Part shown: one piece after another, positions 7,644-17,348 of the stretch | Layout of the letters: each line of letters starts with the position of its first letter | Position numbering within the stretch: the stretch's first letter is position 1 | From: Bacteroidales bacterium | GTDB lineage: Bacteria > Bacteroidota > Bacteroidia > Bacteroidales > Bacteroidaceae | NCBI GenBank assembly: GCA_015060865.1 | Contig: SUXS01000013.1 | Span: 1 to 64,000 of the forward strand | DNA: 64,000 bases | Reading direction: 5' to 3' | The notes under the pieces: model-generated | Told to the model about the DNA's origin: nothing | Database searches by the model: none | Seen by the model: only the letters and a program-made list of their open reading frames with translations | Translations under genes and position numbers: made by a program

Positions 7644-9488
7644 ATGAATTTTTTCAATTATAAGCGCCGCAAGAGCAGCGAAGTACAGATAGGAGGCACA
7701 CCGCTGGGGGGCGACAACCCCATCCGTGTGCAGTCAATGACCACGACCGCCACTACCGACACCGAAGGGTCGGTGGCACAGGCACGACGTATCGTCGAAG
7801 CTGGCGGCGAGTATGTGCGCCTTACCACACAGGGCGTGCGCGAGGCCGAGAACCTGCGCGAGATCAATGCCGGGCTGCGTAGCCAGGGTATCGACACGCC
7901 GCTCGTGGCCGACGTGCACTTCAACGCCCGCGTGGCCGACGTGGCTGCCCTCTACGCCGAGAAGGTGCGCATCAACCCCGGTAACTATGTAGACACGGCA
8001 CGCACCTTCAAGCAGCTGACATACACCGACGAGGAGTATGCGCAGGAGATAGAAAAGATACGCGCCCGGCTCGTGCCTTTCCTCAACATCTGCAAGGAGA
8101 ACCACACGGCCATACGCATCGGCGTGAACCACGGGTCACTGAGCGACCGCATCATGAGCCGCTATGGCGACACGCCCGAGGGCATGGTGGAGTCGTGCAT
8201 GGAATTCCTGCGCATCTGCGTGGCCGAGAAGTTTACCGACGTGGTCATCTCCATCAAGGCCAGCAATACGGTAATCATGGTGCGCACAGTGCGCCTGCTC
8301 GTGAAGACGATGGAGCAGGAGGGTATGTCGTTCCCCCTCCATCTGGGCGTCACCGAAGCAGGCGAGGGCGAGGACGGCCGCATCAAGAGTGCCGTGGGCA
8401 TAGGTGCCCTGCTCTACGACGGGCTGGGCGACACCATCCGCGTATCGCTGAGCGAGGCTCCCGAAGCGGAGATTCCCGTAGCCAAAGCGCTGGTGGAGTA
8501 TGTGACGGCACATGCCATACATCCCCTGATAGAGGCCGTGGAGGCCAGCGGATTTGACTACTATGCCCCAATGCGCCGCACCACCCACGCCGTGGGCAAC
8601 ATCGGTGGCGACCAGGTGCCTGTGGTCATTGGCAGCTGCTTCGGCAAAGACCGCGTGCTGGATGCCAACCTGCGTCCCGACTACCTGTATTGTGGCAGCA
8701 CCCTGCCTACCGAGCGCCCCGAAGGCATACCGCTCATCGTGGATGCTCCGGCATGGACGGGCGAGGAAGACACCTACCCCGTGTTTATGGGCTTCGGCGA
8801 CAAGAACTACCTGCCGCTGCTGGCTGCTTGCCCTGCCAAGGTGAAGTTCCTCTTTGTCACCTATAGCCAATGCTCCGAGGAGGTGCTGGCATGCCTCAAG
8901 ACGCATCCCGAGGTGGTCATCATCCATCAGACGAATCATCTGCACCGCGTGGGCGAGCACCGTGCCTTGGCACATCTGCTCATGCACGAGGGCATCACCA
9001 ACCCCATCATATACTTCCAGCACTATGCCGAGGAGTCGCTGGCCGACCTGCAGCTCCGTGCCGCTGCCGACAGTGGCGTGCTATGCATCGACGGCTTCGC
9101 CGACGGACTCTATCTGCACAACATAGGCAACAGCATTGCCCCGCAAGCGATTGATGCCACGGCATTCAACATCCTGCAGGCTGCTCGCGTACGCACCAGT
9201 AAGACGGAGTATATCTCCTGCCCCGGATGCGGACGTACGCTCTATGCCCTAGAGGAGACCATTGCCCGCATCAAGGCTGCCACATCGCACCTCAAGGGAC
9301 TCAAGATAGCCATCATGGGCTGTATCGTCAACGGACCTGGCGAGATGGCCGATGCCGACTACGGCTACGTAGGTGCTGCCCGCGGCAAGGTGAGCCTCTA
9401 CCGCAAGAAGGAGTGCATAGAGAAGAACATCCCCGAAGAGCAGGCGGTGGAGAAGCTATTGGAGCTGATAAATAAGTATGAGGGTTGA
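7644..9488 (+). CDS. ispG: 4-hydroxy-3-methylbut-2-en-1-yl diphosphate synthase IspG, long form
   Basis: Iron-sulfur enzyme of the MEP isoprenoid pathway that makes HMBPP. At 614 residues it is the long form, with an insert between the TIM barrel and the iron-sulfur domain, known from Bacteroidetes, Chlamydia and plants. Barrel motifs at the start include GDNPIRVQSMTTT and PLVADVHFN. The 4Fe-4S ligands are C526-P-G-C529 and C560 within MGCIVNGPGEM. The product eventually supplies undecaprenyl diphosphate made by UppS at the other end of the window. Codon use is strongly GC-rich compared with the glycan locus. Confidence 0.97.
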   Translation: MNFFNYKRRKSSEVQIGGTPLGGDNPIRVQSMTTTATTDTEGSVAQARRIVEAGGEYVRLTTQGVREAENLREINAGLRSQGIDTPLVADVHFNARVADVAALYAEKVRINPGNYVDTARTFKQLTYTDEEYAQEIEKIRARLVPFLNICKENHTAIRIGVNHGSLSDRIMSRYGDTPEGMVESCMEFLRICVAEKFTDVVISIKASNTVIMVRTVRLLVKTMEQEGMSFPLHLGVTEAGEGEDGRIKSAVGIGALLYDGLGDTIRVSLSEAPEAEIPVAKALVEYVTAHAIHPLIEAVEASGFDYYAPMRRTTHAVGNIGGDQVPVVIGSCFGKDRVLDANLRPDYLYCGSTLPTERPEGIPLIVDAPAWTGEEDTYPVFMGFGDKNYLPLLAACPAKVKFLFVTYSQCSEEVLACLKTHPEVVIIHQTNHLHRVGEHRALAHLLMHEGITNPIIYFQHYAEESLADLQLRAAADSGVLCIDGFADGLYLHNIGNSIAPQAIDATAFNILQAARVRTSKTEYISCPGCGRTLYALEETIARIKAATSHLKGLKIAIMGCIVNGPGEMADADYGYVGAARGKVSLYRKKECIEKNIPEEQAVEKLLELINKYEG

Positions 9489-9533
9489 GGGTTGATGGAC
9501 ACTCTAAACCCTAACCGCGCAGCATAGCGAGAG

Positions 9534-9608
9534 CAATGATAAGCCCGCTTAATCATTGCCGCCGACGCGAAAGGAGCGTCGGTTGCGACGAAGGAAGCTT
9601 CAGCTTCC
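9534..9608. repeat. Three consecutive inverted repeats between ispG and the DUF456 gene
   Basis: Three separate hairpins follow one another. 9534-9558 pairs CAATGAT-AAGC with GCTT-A-ATCATTG (11 pairs, one bulge). 9562-9582 pairs CCGACGC with GCGTCGG. 9593-9608 pairs GGAAGC with GCTTCC around TTCA. None is followed by a T-run, so a simple intrinsic terminator is unlikely. A dispersed structured repeat or an mRNA-stability element is possible. The function is unknown. Confidence 0.5.
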
Positions 9609-9682
9609 CCGAGGAGTTGCAACTTGTTGCTCGTCTACAAGTGGTCTTAAATGTGAAACATTTATAAACTCTAAACAAAAAA

Positions 9683-10174
9683 ATGGAAACCCTATTCATC
9701 ATATTAGCCGCAGTATGCGGATTTGTAGGTCTGGCAGGCTCCATACTGCCAGCCTTGCCTGGACCACCCTTGAGTTTCATTGGACTCCTCTTGTTGCTCC
9801 TCTGCGATGGGGCAGATATCAGCAGCACCTCGTTATGGGTCAGTGGGATCTTCCTTGTCATAGTCTCCATCCTGGACTATGTAGCTCCAATATGGTTTAC
9901 CAACCTTAGTGGAGGGAGCAAGCAAAGCACACGGGGCTCTTTGATAGGTATGGTAGCCGGACTATTCATCTTTCCCCCTTGGGGACTTATCTTCGGTCCC
10001 TTCATCGGGGCGTTCATAGGCGAACTTGTGGCGCAGGCGACTACAGGGAAGGCGCTGAAAGTCGCCTTGATGTCGTTCCTGGGATTTGTACTTACCACTG
10101 GCATGAAAATTATATATGGAGGCATACTCCTGTTCATGATCATCAAGGAGATCATACAGTTGCTGTTCCCATAA
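9683..10174 (+). CDS. DUF456 family small membrane protein
   Basis: A 163-residue hydrophobic protein with about four to five membrane segments. The start (METLFIILAAVCGFVGLAGSILPALPGPPLSF) and the later Gly-rich repeat (FGPFIGAFIGELVAQ) are characteristic of the DUF456 family, whose biochemical role is not established. It stands alone between the hairpin cluster and a convergent terminator. No recognisable partners are adjacent. Confidence 0.8.
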   Translation: METLFIILAAVCGFVGLAGSILPALPGPPLSFIGLLLLLLCDGADISSTSLWVSGIFLVIVSILDYVAPIWFTNLSGGSKQSTRGSLIGMVAGLFIFPPWGLIFGPFIGAFIGELVAQATTGKALKVALMSFLGFVLTTGMKIIYGGILLFMIIKEIIQLLFP

Positions 10175-10329
10175 GGAGTGAAGAGATGCTTAGTCCTGCA
10201 CCGCTGTAGGACGCTTCAGCCTGCCATGGGCAATGATTCCCATTTATCAGCCTCTCCCCAACCACACCAGAGCAGTTGCATAGATTCCGCCATCAATAGT
10301 TAGGTTGCCTCTATACCGGTGACAAACAA

Positions 10330-10355
10330 AAGAGGGGGAGCGCGCTCCCCCTCTT
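10330..10355. terminator. Convergent bidirectional terminator
   Basis: A perfect 26-base palindrome (arms AAGAGGGGGAGCG / CGCTCCCCCTCTT) lies between the stop codons of the plus-strand DUF456 gene and the minus-strand M60 gene. The very GC-rich stem flanked by A/T bases on both sides suits termination in both directions. Confidence 0.8.
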
Positions 10356-10385
10356 ACTTTATGCTGTGCTACAGAATCGTACTGA

Positions 10386-13300
10386 TTACTTCACCACAAA
10401 CTTCTTTCCATCGCGGATATAGATACCCTGTGTAGGCTGATCCACGGGACGGCCCTGCAGGTCATATATGATACCTGTTGCAGGTTGCTGATTGATTACA
10501 GGATTGGGCTGGATACCGGTAAATACACCTATCTTCTGGAACTTCCAAAGGCCAACGTCGGTCGACTTGAACTGAGCATAGCCCATGGATGCCTGCAAAC
10601 ACCAATATCCATCCTCATTTGATACCACAAAGCCATAGTCGGTAGAAGGAGCAATGCGGAATGTCACAGGCGACTCTGCCTCCTCGTTGGCCATCAGGTA
10701 TCTTCCCGAAATGGACACCGGATTGCCTGTAGCGATGCTATGGACACTATAGGTGCCTTCCGTTTCTCCCTTGCGCAGGTAGAACCAGTAGTTATAGTCG
10801 TTGCCATCCGTGAGCTCGCTTGTACGGATACGTCCAGCAGTACTTCCTGTGGTGGTCACATAAGCATATCCGTCGTTGTCCAAAGATTGGATATAATATA
10901 CCACCAAATCGTCACCTACACTTGCCTCCGGGAGTGTCAGACTCTTTCGGTAGGTACCTTTGATGTTATCCAACTGGAATTCCAGTTCATCGTAGGCTGC
11001 TGCGAGATAGATAGCACTCTCCCCATTCTCGAGAGCCTTTCTTGCAATCACATAGGCATTGTAGAACGACTGTACCAGTTCGTTAAGGTTGTCTACCAAT
11101 GCAGCCACATCACTATGGAGCACAATCACCGGATCTGCCTCCTTGATCAGCTCCTCCTTGATGATATCTGCCACTCTTAGCAGCGCCTCCATATCCTCTA
11201 CATAAGCCTGTGTATGCAGGTCTTCCATCACCTCCAGTGCCCAAGAGGCAGCATTGGGGCTGGCCGTTACATTCTTGTTCGAATAGTAGAGCTTGACATC
11301 GGGGTCATCGACACACTGCACGGTAAAGTATCCAGGAGCCGAGATCGCCAGTTTGAATGCCACGGCATCGGCCACCTTGCTGGAGTTGGCCTTCACCACC
11401 TCACCGCTGTTCACTACAGATATATAGTTGCCGCTCTCTCTGTTCTGGATGAAGTATTCACCCTCCACGCCGGACGACACAAATACCCAGTGCTTACCCT
11501 TATCGGTTGCAGCAGAGGCATAGGTTCCACGCAATCCTCCCGAATTGTATTCAATAGGTGCAGGGATATTGGCCTTTGCCGTGATTGAGTAGTAGCTTTC
11601 TTCGTATACCGGCACAAAAGCGCTCGGGGTATTCAATAGGGTAAACATCTCCTCATCAAGCAATACCGCCCACTCGCCATAGGCATGTTTCGACTGGTCG
11701 GCACTATCTACGGCCATTGCAGCCTCATCATAGATCTCTTGCAGTGTAACAAGGTATTCGGGAATGAAGTAACCTGCCTTCAGGCCAGTCTTGTCTACAG
11801 TAGCCAAGTAGGTGGCAGCATTCGTGAGCGACTTCTTGAGTGCTGTCAGCTGCTCCTTCTCCGAACCGCCGAGGGTCTTTGAGATTACCTGTACATGGTT
11901 GCCGTCGGCTCCCATAGCCATCACACGCACCTCATTGCCCTTTATCATGTTGGACACCTCGTTCGTAACGGTAAACGAATGATGGTTCGAGAAGGCCACC
12001 AACTCATCCTTGCTGTTGAACAAGAGGAATCCGAGTGCACCGTCGCCACCGCTAATCTTCAGCGAACCGTTGTTCAAGGTATACAGATAGGTGCCGGTGA
12101 TGGGCTCTCCCTTTAGGAAGTCAACATACGAACCAGTCTCACCATTGGTACCATTCGAGGTATACGAACCATCCCAGAAGCTACGCTCTGTCTTGCCGTC
12201 GTGGCCATAGGTGACATCAGGCGTACAGTCGTTGATAAGCAGTGCGGTATGGTTGACAGGATAGCCCTTCTCTTTTACCCAAGCAATGGCAGCATCGATG
12301 TCATCCTGACTCTGTGTATATTCCGAGTTGGAGTAGTCGCCTACAAAACGATTATTCATCACGCGGAAGAATCCATAGGCGCGGAAGAACTCCGTCAGGT
12401 CTTCCTGAGCAGCCTCGCAACACATCTTGTAGAAGTGCAACAAGGTATACTTACCCTGCTGATAGTATCCCTTTGCTATAGGATTACGGCGCAGCAGTTC
12501 AAACAATTTTGGATAGAACTGAGTATCATGGCCTGCACGGTGATAGTAGAGCCACAAGCGGTAGTACATCTGCGTATTTACCCAGATATGCTGCCCCTGC
12601 GGACCAAAGAAGTCGCCACCGTCGCGGAACACCTCATAAGCCTTCTCCAAGTTACCGTCCGAGCCATTTATACGCGAGGTTCCCATACCCATATACCATA
12701 CGGCGATGTTCGAGAAGAGGTTGTTGGTAACCTCAGTAAGTCCGTTGACAGTGAAGAGGCCCTGATGCTGATGGCCTATCTCGTGAGCCGGTCCCCAAGC
12801 AGGTCCTGCCTCTGTGGCGATAGCTGTAAGGATACTGGGGGTCGTATTTATATGGTATCCACAGTGATCCCAGCTTCCATACATATAGCCGGTGGTGGTA
12901 CCGAATGCCAGTCCGCGGTGGTTATAATACTCACTATAGTCACGTCCCTCGCAATACTCGGCATAGCCTTCGTAATTATAGATATCTGCCTTGTTCTCCC
13001 AGGTTCCGTCCCAACGGGGGAAGAGCAGGTTCATGGAGTCTACCTCCTCCTTGCTCGCTACACCGAGCGTCATCATTTCCGAGAGCATGATACGGTCCCA
13101 AGCCTCCAGGATGGTGTTGATGCGCTGGTTCTCAGGCAGGCTTGCCGGCAACTCATCGGGGAACAGCTTGGCCAAGCCCCTATCGGTCCATGTATTGGTC
13201 TTTCCGTCCTTCACCTCTGTGATGGTCACATCATTAAGCTCAAACTGGAGCACCTGATACTTGGCCAGCAGCGTGATGTTACGCAGGTTGGCACGCTCCT

Positions 13301-14558
13301 CATAGTACACCCAGTCAGCATCCGTATCGGCGGTATAGAGGGCATCACCGCGTGAGTTGTAGTAGCTGTTGATATAGCCGCCCTCGATATGCACCTTGAG
13401 GTTGTCGTGCTCGCTCAGCTTATGTGTGAAGCGCCCGCCCTGATAGGTATGTACCAGATAGTTGATATAGATGGCACTGCCATCGTTTCTGACAGGAACG
13501 ATGTTAAGCCCCTCCTGCAGACGTACCCCGTTGGAGTACCCATTGTTATAGTTGGGCATCTTGGTATGTCCGTTGAGCCATGTTGCCCACAGCTCGGCAC
13601 CCTCTCTGATTTCGCCTTCCACCATAATGTATACCACCTGGAAATTGTTGGCATAGAGACCAGTAGGGTTGTCCATGTTGGTGTGGGCATTGTAGCCAAG
13701 CCAGCTGGTAATCTCACCAGCAATACTGTGAGGTTCGATGAGCTGCACGCGGAACTTCTTTCCATACGGGCTGTCCCATGCCGGCTTGTCGGCCTTCTCA
13801 TTGGGCTCGGCCCAGTTGCCGTTCTTCACCTTCACGGCCATATCAGCCAAAATAGCAGGCAGCGCATCTGCCGTCATGGCACTGCGCAATTCCTCATCAC
13901 TCATTGTCGCATATGCGGACTTCAAGACGGTGCAGGCAGCATCCTCGAAGTACTTGGCAAGGGCATTCTCAAAATTCTCCACATTACTGGACAGGTATGC
14001 ATACTCTTCCTCAAAGGCATTCACCTTGGCCTCATAGGCGGCATATTCGGCCTGAGCCTCTTTCAAGGCATCCTCAGAGACCTCGACCTTCACGAATCTC
14101 CACTCCGAGGCAGCCTTGTCATTTTCTGTACCCCAGCGTACCACTCTCTCGCCCACTCCCTTGGAATGCAAGCCTTGCGAACCGAGCGTAGGATCCCAGA
14201 TATTGTAGGCATCGTCACCCTTGGCCGAATTGACAACGATATTGAAGGCTTTCGCCGTCACATCGGTCCAGTAGGGTTGCTCGTTCACATTGTTACCCGT
14301 CTGGATATACCGGCAGGTATAAGCATTCTGGAGGGTATAGCTTGCTCCCGATTGCTTGAGTATCCACAGCTGGTCAAAACTTGTGTTTCCTCCCACCTGA
14401 GTACTATAAATCGTATTACTCACATGGTTTTCGGCCAATGCAGAGCCATACTCCACGTTGATGATACGGAACACGCCCTCAGCGGGAGCCACGTACTGTG
14501 CACGCAGACCACACACACCAAGAACCAATAAAGTAAATAGGTAAATTTTCTTTTTCAT
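10386..14558 (-). CDS. Secreted M60-family (enhancin-like) metallopeptidase, 1390 residues
   Basis: Predicted zinc peptidase of the M60/enhancin class, which in gut Bacteroidetes cleaves mucin-type glycoproteins. A signal peptide ends near residue 20 (LLVLGVCGLRAQ). A ricin-like/trefoil-type region follows (about 25-160), then the M60 domain with zinc motif H592-E-I-G-H596 and the downstream ligand candidate E609. After about residue 930 come helical linkers and a second sugar-binding-like region (SYYSITAKANIPAP onward). The end (IIYDLQGRPVDQPTQGIY, then IRDGKKFVVK) resembles a secretion-system sorting tail. Length is large but typical of modular M60 proteins. No SusCD pair is adjacent. Mucin as the substrate is inferred from the family. 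Confidence 0.88.
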   Translation of the reverse strand: MKKKIYLFTLLVLGVCGLRAQYVAPAEGVFRIINVEYGSALAENHVSNTIYSTQVGGNTSFDQLWILKQSGASYTLQNAYTCRYIQTGNNVNEQPYWTDVTAKAFNIVVNSAKGDDAYNIWDPTLGSQGLHSKGVGERVVRWGTENDKAASEWRFVKVEVSEDALKEAQAEYAAYEAKVNAFEEEYAYLSSNVENFENALAKYFEDAACTVLKSAYATMSDEELRSAMTADALPAILADMAVKVKNGNWAEPNEKADKPAWDSPYGKKFRVQLIEPHSIAGEITSWLGYNAHTNMDNPTGLYANNFQVVYIMVEGEIREGAELWATWLNGHTKMPNYNNGYSNGVRLQEGLNIVPVRNDGSAIYINYLVHTYQGGRFTHKLSEHDNLKVHIEGGYINSYYNSRGDALYTADTDADWVYYEERANLRNITLLAKYQVLQFELNDVTITEVKDGKTNTWTDRGLAKLFPDELPASLPENQRINTILEAWDRIMLSEMMTLGVASKEEVDSMNLLFPRWDGTWENKADIYNYEGYAEYCEGRDYSEYYNHRGLAFGTTTGYMYGSWDHCGYHINTTPSILTAIATEAGPAWGPAHEIGHQHQGLFTVNGLTEVTNNLFSNIAVWYMGMGTSRINGSDGNLEKAYEVFRDGGDFFGPQGQHIWVNTQMYYRLWLYYHRAGHDTQFYPKLFELLRRNPIAKGYYQQGKYTLLHFYKMCCEAAQEDLTEFFRAYGFFRVMNNRFVGDYSNSEYTQSQDDIDAAIAWVKEKGYPVNHTALLINDCTPDVTYGHDGKTERSFWDGSYTSNGTNGETGSYVDFLKGEPITGTYLYTLNNGSLKISGGDGALGFLLFNSKDELVAFSNHHSFTVTNEVSNMIKGNEVRVMAMGADGNHVQVISKTLGGSEKEQLTALKKSLTNAATYLATVDKTGLKAGYFIPEYLVTLQEIYDEAAMAVDSADQSKHAYGEWAVLLDEEMFTLLNTPSAFVPVYEESYYSITAKANIPAPIEYNSGGLRGTYASAATDKGKHWVFVSSGVEGEYFIQNRESGNYISVVNSGEVVKANSSKVADAVAFKLAISAPGYFTVQCVDDPDVKLYYSNKNVTASPNAASWALEVMEDLHTQAYVEDMEALLRVADIIKEELIKEADPVIVLHSDVAALVDNLNELVQSFYNAYVIARKALENGESAIYLAAAYDELEFQLDNIKGTYRKSLTLPEASVGDDLVVYYIQSLDNDGYAYVTTTGSTAGRIRTSELTDGNDYNYWFYLRKGETEGTYSVHSIATGNPVSISGRYLMANEEAESPVTFRIAPSTDYGFVVSNEDGYWCLQASMGYAQFKSTDVGLWKFQKIGVFTGIQPNPVINQQPATGIIYDLQGRPVDQPTQGIYIRDGKKFVVK

Positions 14559-14806
14559 ACGTTCATGTTGTTTTTCAAATTCTTCTCTTTCTTTAGTTTA
14601 TATCTGGCATTAGATTACCGGCTCAAAGGTAAAGCATTTTTTTGGATTATTCGGCCATTTTTAATTAAAAAACGTTATATCCACCTGGTCTACCCATACA
14701 TTCTTCATTCAGAGCAAGCTACAGCTATCCAAGAATGCCATCTCTGGAATACAGCGGCACCCTCTTTTCCGATGCCCGCTTACAGCCACCTGACGGAGTT
14801 CTCAGT

Positions 14807-16225
14807 TTACCTCCTGTAGCCTGCCACCTCAGCTATTCGCAGTGGGATTTCCGTATTGTCCATCTGCCCGCAGAAGCGTTCTGCCCCTGCCCCTACGGCA
14901 AATATAGGCACATAGGCTGCCGTATGCGACCCATGGGGCCATGCCACCATCGCCGTGCGGTTGAGCACCTGCACGGCCAGTGCCGAGATAGGCTCATCAC
15001 GGTAATAGAGGCTCTCGGCCATCTTCACCTTCTTGTCGCCGGTGAACGACCTTTCATACTCCTTTTGCAAGGCCTGCTCGGCACGTTGCCCGGGCTCCAC
15101 CGTTGCCCAGAAACCGAAATATTCCTGCAAGGCAGCCTTTACCTGTTCCCACGACACCTCGTCGCGGTTCTCGTGGCGCAAGCGGTTGATGACACGCGAG
15201 AAGCCCGCATGGCTCACCTTCTGTGCCTGCAGCTTGCGGTAGTCGAGCGCATAGCTCCCCGTACCGAGGGTGAGGCCTCCCGTCTCATGGTCGGCACTGA
15301 TGACGATGAGTGTCTCATCGGGATGGGCGAGATAGAACTCATAGGCCACGCTGATGGCACGGTCAAAGTCTATCACCTCATGGAAGACCGTTGCAGCATC
15401 GTTGGAGTGGCAGGCATAGTCAATCTTTCCGCCCTCCACCATCAGGAAGAATCCCTTGCGGTCTTTTTTCCGATAGAGGAAGTCGATGGCAGCCGTCGTT
15501 ATCTGGGCCAGCGTAAGGTCCTCCCCGGTAGCGTCAATGGCATAGGGCAACGTGTTCTCCAGTGCCCCCTCGCGCTGTATCAGGATCATCTTGTCAGCCT
15601 CGGCATGACGTGCCACATAGTCATCGTATCCGCGCACGATGGTATAGCCGGCCTCGGCCGCCAGGTCATAGAGGTGCGGCGCCTCCCTATCGTCCGGGGT
15701 CACCTTCTCGGCAAAGTCGCCACCCGCAAAGAAGTCGAAACCCGAAGCCACCAGGTCGGTACCCAGCTCATAATACATATTACGGCTTTCCCGATGCCCG
15801 TAAAACGATGCCGGCGTAGCATGGTTCACCGTCACGCTCGTAGCTACACCCACACGCAGCCCCCTGGCCTTGGCCATCTCGGCGATGCTTGGCACGCGTG
15901 TCAGGCTTGCGTCCAGTCCTATCACGCCGTTGTTGGTCTTGTGTCCGGTAGCCAATGCCGTGCCTCCCGCAGCCGAGTCAGTGACATCACTGCTGGCCGA
16001 CCACGTAGTGGCCATTCCCGTATAGGGAAACTGGGTGAAGCCCAGCGGCACGGTGCCCTTACCGTTCTGCGCAGCGCCCAGGAAGTACTGCGCGCCCGCC
16101 ACCTGATTCATACCCATACCGTCACCGATAAAGAAAAACACATACTTAGGCTGCTTGGCCCACCCCATCGCACACGTGCACAGCACCACGAGCACGACAG
16201 CAATCATACGTTTACAACTTTTCAT
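14807..16225 (-). CDS. Alkaline phosphatase (PhoA family), exported
   Basis: Periplasmic phosphomonoesterase releasing inorganic phosphate. The 472-residue protein has a signal peptide (KRMIAVVLVVLCTCAMGWA), the metal-binding FFIGDGMGMNQV segment, and the nucleophile motif T-D-S84-A-A-G-G-T-A-L-A-T-G. Further metal ligands are in VISADHETGG and, near the C-terminus, GSHTAAYVPIFAVG. All core motifs are present, so it should be active. It ends about 250 bases before the M60 gene start and is separated from argC by a heptad-repeat block, so it probably has its own promoter. Confidence 0.95.
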   Translation of the reverse strand: MKSCKRMIAVVLVVLCTCAMGWAKQPKYVFFFIGDGMGMNQVAGAQYFLGAAQNGKGTVPLGFTQFPYTGMATTWSASSDVTDSAAGGTALATGHKTNNGVIGLDASLTRVPSIAEMAKARGLRVGVATSVTVNHATPASFYGHRESRNMYYELGTDLVASGFDFFAGGDFAEKVTPDDREAPHLYDLAAEAGYTIVRGYDDYVARHAEADKMILIQREGALENTLPYAIDATGEDLTLAQITTAAIDFLYRKKDRKGFFLMVEGGKIDYACHSNDAATVFHEVIDFDRAISVAYEFYLAHPDETLIVISADHETGGLTLGTGSYALDYRKLQAQKVSHAGFSRVINRLRHENRDEVSWEQVKAALQEYFGFWATVEPGQRAEQALQKEYERSFTGDKKVKMAESLYYRDEPISALAVQVLNRTAMVAWPHGSHTAAYVPIFAVGAGAERFCGQMDNTEIPLRIAEVAGYRR

Positions 16226-16271
16226 CTTTCGTCTTTTTCAATGAATCTGTTTCAGATTATTAACCGCTTAT

Positions 16272-16364
16272 AATTAGGAGTTAGGAATTAGGAGTTAGGA
16301 GTTGCTCGCTTACCCCCCCCCTCAACTCTCAGCCCTAAACACTAAACTCTAAACTCAAAACCCC
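16272..16364. repeat. Composite 7-base-period repeat, copy 1 (downstream of argC)
   Basis: Read on the minus strand, this block consists of TTTTGAG/TTTAGAG/TTTAGTG/TTTAGGG/CTGAGAG/TTGAGGG heptads, a G-run, the joint GTAAGCGAGCAAC, then TCCTAAC/TCCTAAT heptads. The 45 bases at 16272-16316 are an exact inverted copy of 17465-17509. The argC stop codon TGA lies in the first TTGAGGG-like heptad. Confidence 0.85.
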
Positions 16365-17333
16365 TCAATACGCCGTTGCCTTCAAGTTCAGCCCGGTAGT
16401 CTCCTCCAGGTTAAAGAGCAGGTTCATGTTATGCACAGCCTGTCCGCTGGTACCCTTAAGCAGATTGTCAATGCACGAGGTGATGAGCAGCATATCGCCA
16501 TGCTTCTCCAGATGGATGAGGCATTTGTTGGTATTGATTACCTGCTTCAGGTCGATATTGTCAGGAGTGATATGGGTGAAGGAGTCTTCGGCATAGTAGT
16601 CCGTATACAGCTGGTTCAGCTCCTCCAGTGCCACCTTGTTCTTCACCATGATGGTACAGAATATCCCTCGCGTGAAGTTGCCGTGATAGGGCACAAAGTG
16701 GATGTCGCCCTGAAAACTGCTCTGTAGCTGCACTATCGACTCACGTATCTCAGGCAGATGCTGATGGGTAAACGGCTTGTAGATACTCACATTCTCGCTT
16801 CGCCAGCTAAACTGTGTCATCGACGAGGTCTTATGATTGGTACCCGTGCTGCCCACGATGGCATGCACATACACATCATTGCCCAGCATCAGGTTCTTGG
16901 CCAGCGGCAGCAGGCCCAAGGTGACGCAAGTGGCAAAGTTACCCGGATTGGCCACGTAGCGGCAGTTGCATATTGCCCGTCTGTTCAGCTCCGGCAAACC
17001 ATACACAAAGTCCAGCCCATTATCCTTCAGGCGGTAGGCACGCGAGAAGTCAATGATCTTCAGCTTTTCAGGGATCTCATGCGTCTGCATGAATGCCAGT
17101 GTCTCTTCCGCATCGGTGCAGAGGAACAGCACATCTATCTTGTCCAGCTGTGGCTCCTCGGCAAAGGTCAGGTCCGTCTCTCCGTACAGTCCACGATGCA
17201 CCTCATGGATGCATTGGCCACTGTTGCCGCGGCCCGTAATGAAGATCAGATGCACGTCCGGATGGTTCAGCAACAGGCGTATGAGTTCGCCACCCGTAAA
17301 TCCGGCTCCTTCGATAATTCCAGTCTTTATCAT
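16365..17333 (-). CDS. argC: ArgC-family protein (N-acetyl-gamma-glutamyl-phosphate reductase-like) lacking the catalytic Cys
   Basis: Homologous along its 322 residues to Bacteroidetes ArgC, the NADPH-dependent reductase of arginine synthesis, with the dinucleotide loop (GAGFTGGELIRLL), PELNRR, HQHLPEI and a well conserved C-terminal half (INTNKCLIHLEKHGD, SGQAVHNMNLLFNLEET). The nucleophile motif normally reads NPGCFAT, but here it is N-P-G-N132-F-A-T. The codon is AAC, two changes from TGC. Other conserved sites are altered too: IIDFSRAYR replaces the usual D-L-S-x-D-F/Y-R, and GSTGTNHK replaces STGAG. Reductase activity is therefore doubtful, and it may be a pseudoenzyme or repurposed. 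It lies between inverted heptad repeats downstream of argR. No argB, argD or argG is adjacent. Confidence 0.85.
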   Translation of the reverse strand: MIKTGIIEGAGFTGGELIRLLLNHPDVHLIFITGRGNSGQCIHEVHRGLYGETDLTFAEEPQLDKIDVLFLCTDAEETLAFMQTHEIPEKLKIIDFSRAYRLKDNGLDFVYGLPELNRRAICNCRYVANPGNFATCVTLGLLPLAKNLMLGNDVYVHAIVGSTGTNHKTSSMTQFSWRSENVSIYKPFTHQHLPEIRESIVQLQSSFQGDIHFVPYHGNFTRGIFCTIMVKNKVALEELNQLYTDYYAEDSFTHITPDNIDLKQVINTNKCLIHLEKHGDMLLITSCIDNLLKGTSGQAVHNMNLLFNLEETTGLNLKATAY

Positions 17334-17348
17334 GTTTTATATATATGG

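Noticed and set aside
8136..9023. 295-codon open frame antisense to ispG
   Set aside because: Shadow of the ispG coding bias; His/Ala/Val-rich product with no domain, while ispG is complete.
12201..13355. 384-codon and a further 380-codon open frame antisense to the M60 peptidase gene
   Set aside because: Shadow frames with low-complexity composition. The minus-strand gene has a signal peptide, zinc motif and sorting-like tail.
14735..16273. 512-codon open frame antisense to the alkaline phosphatase gene
   Set aside because: Composition is that of a reverse reading, no motif is present, and it runs into the heptad repeat. The minus-strand phosphatase is intact.
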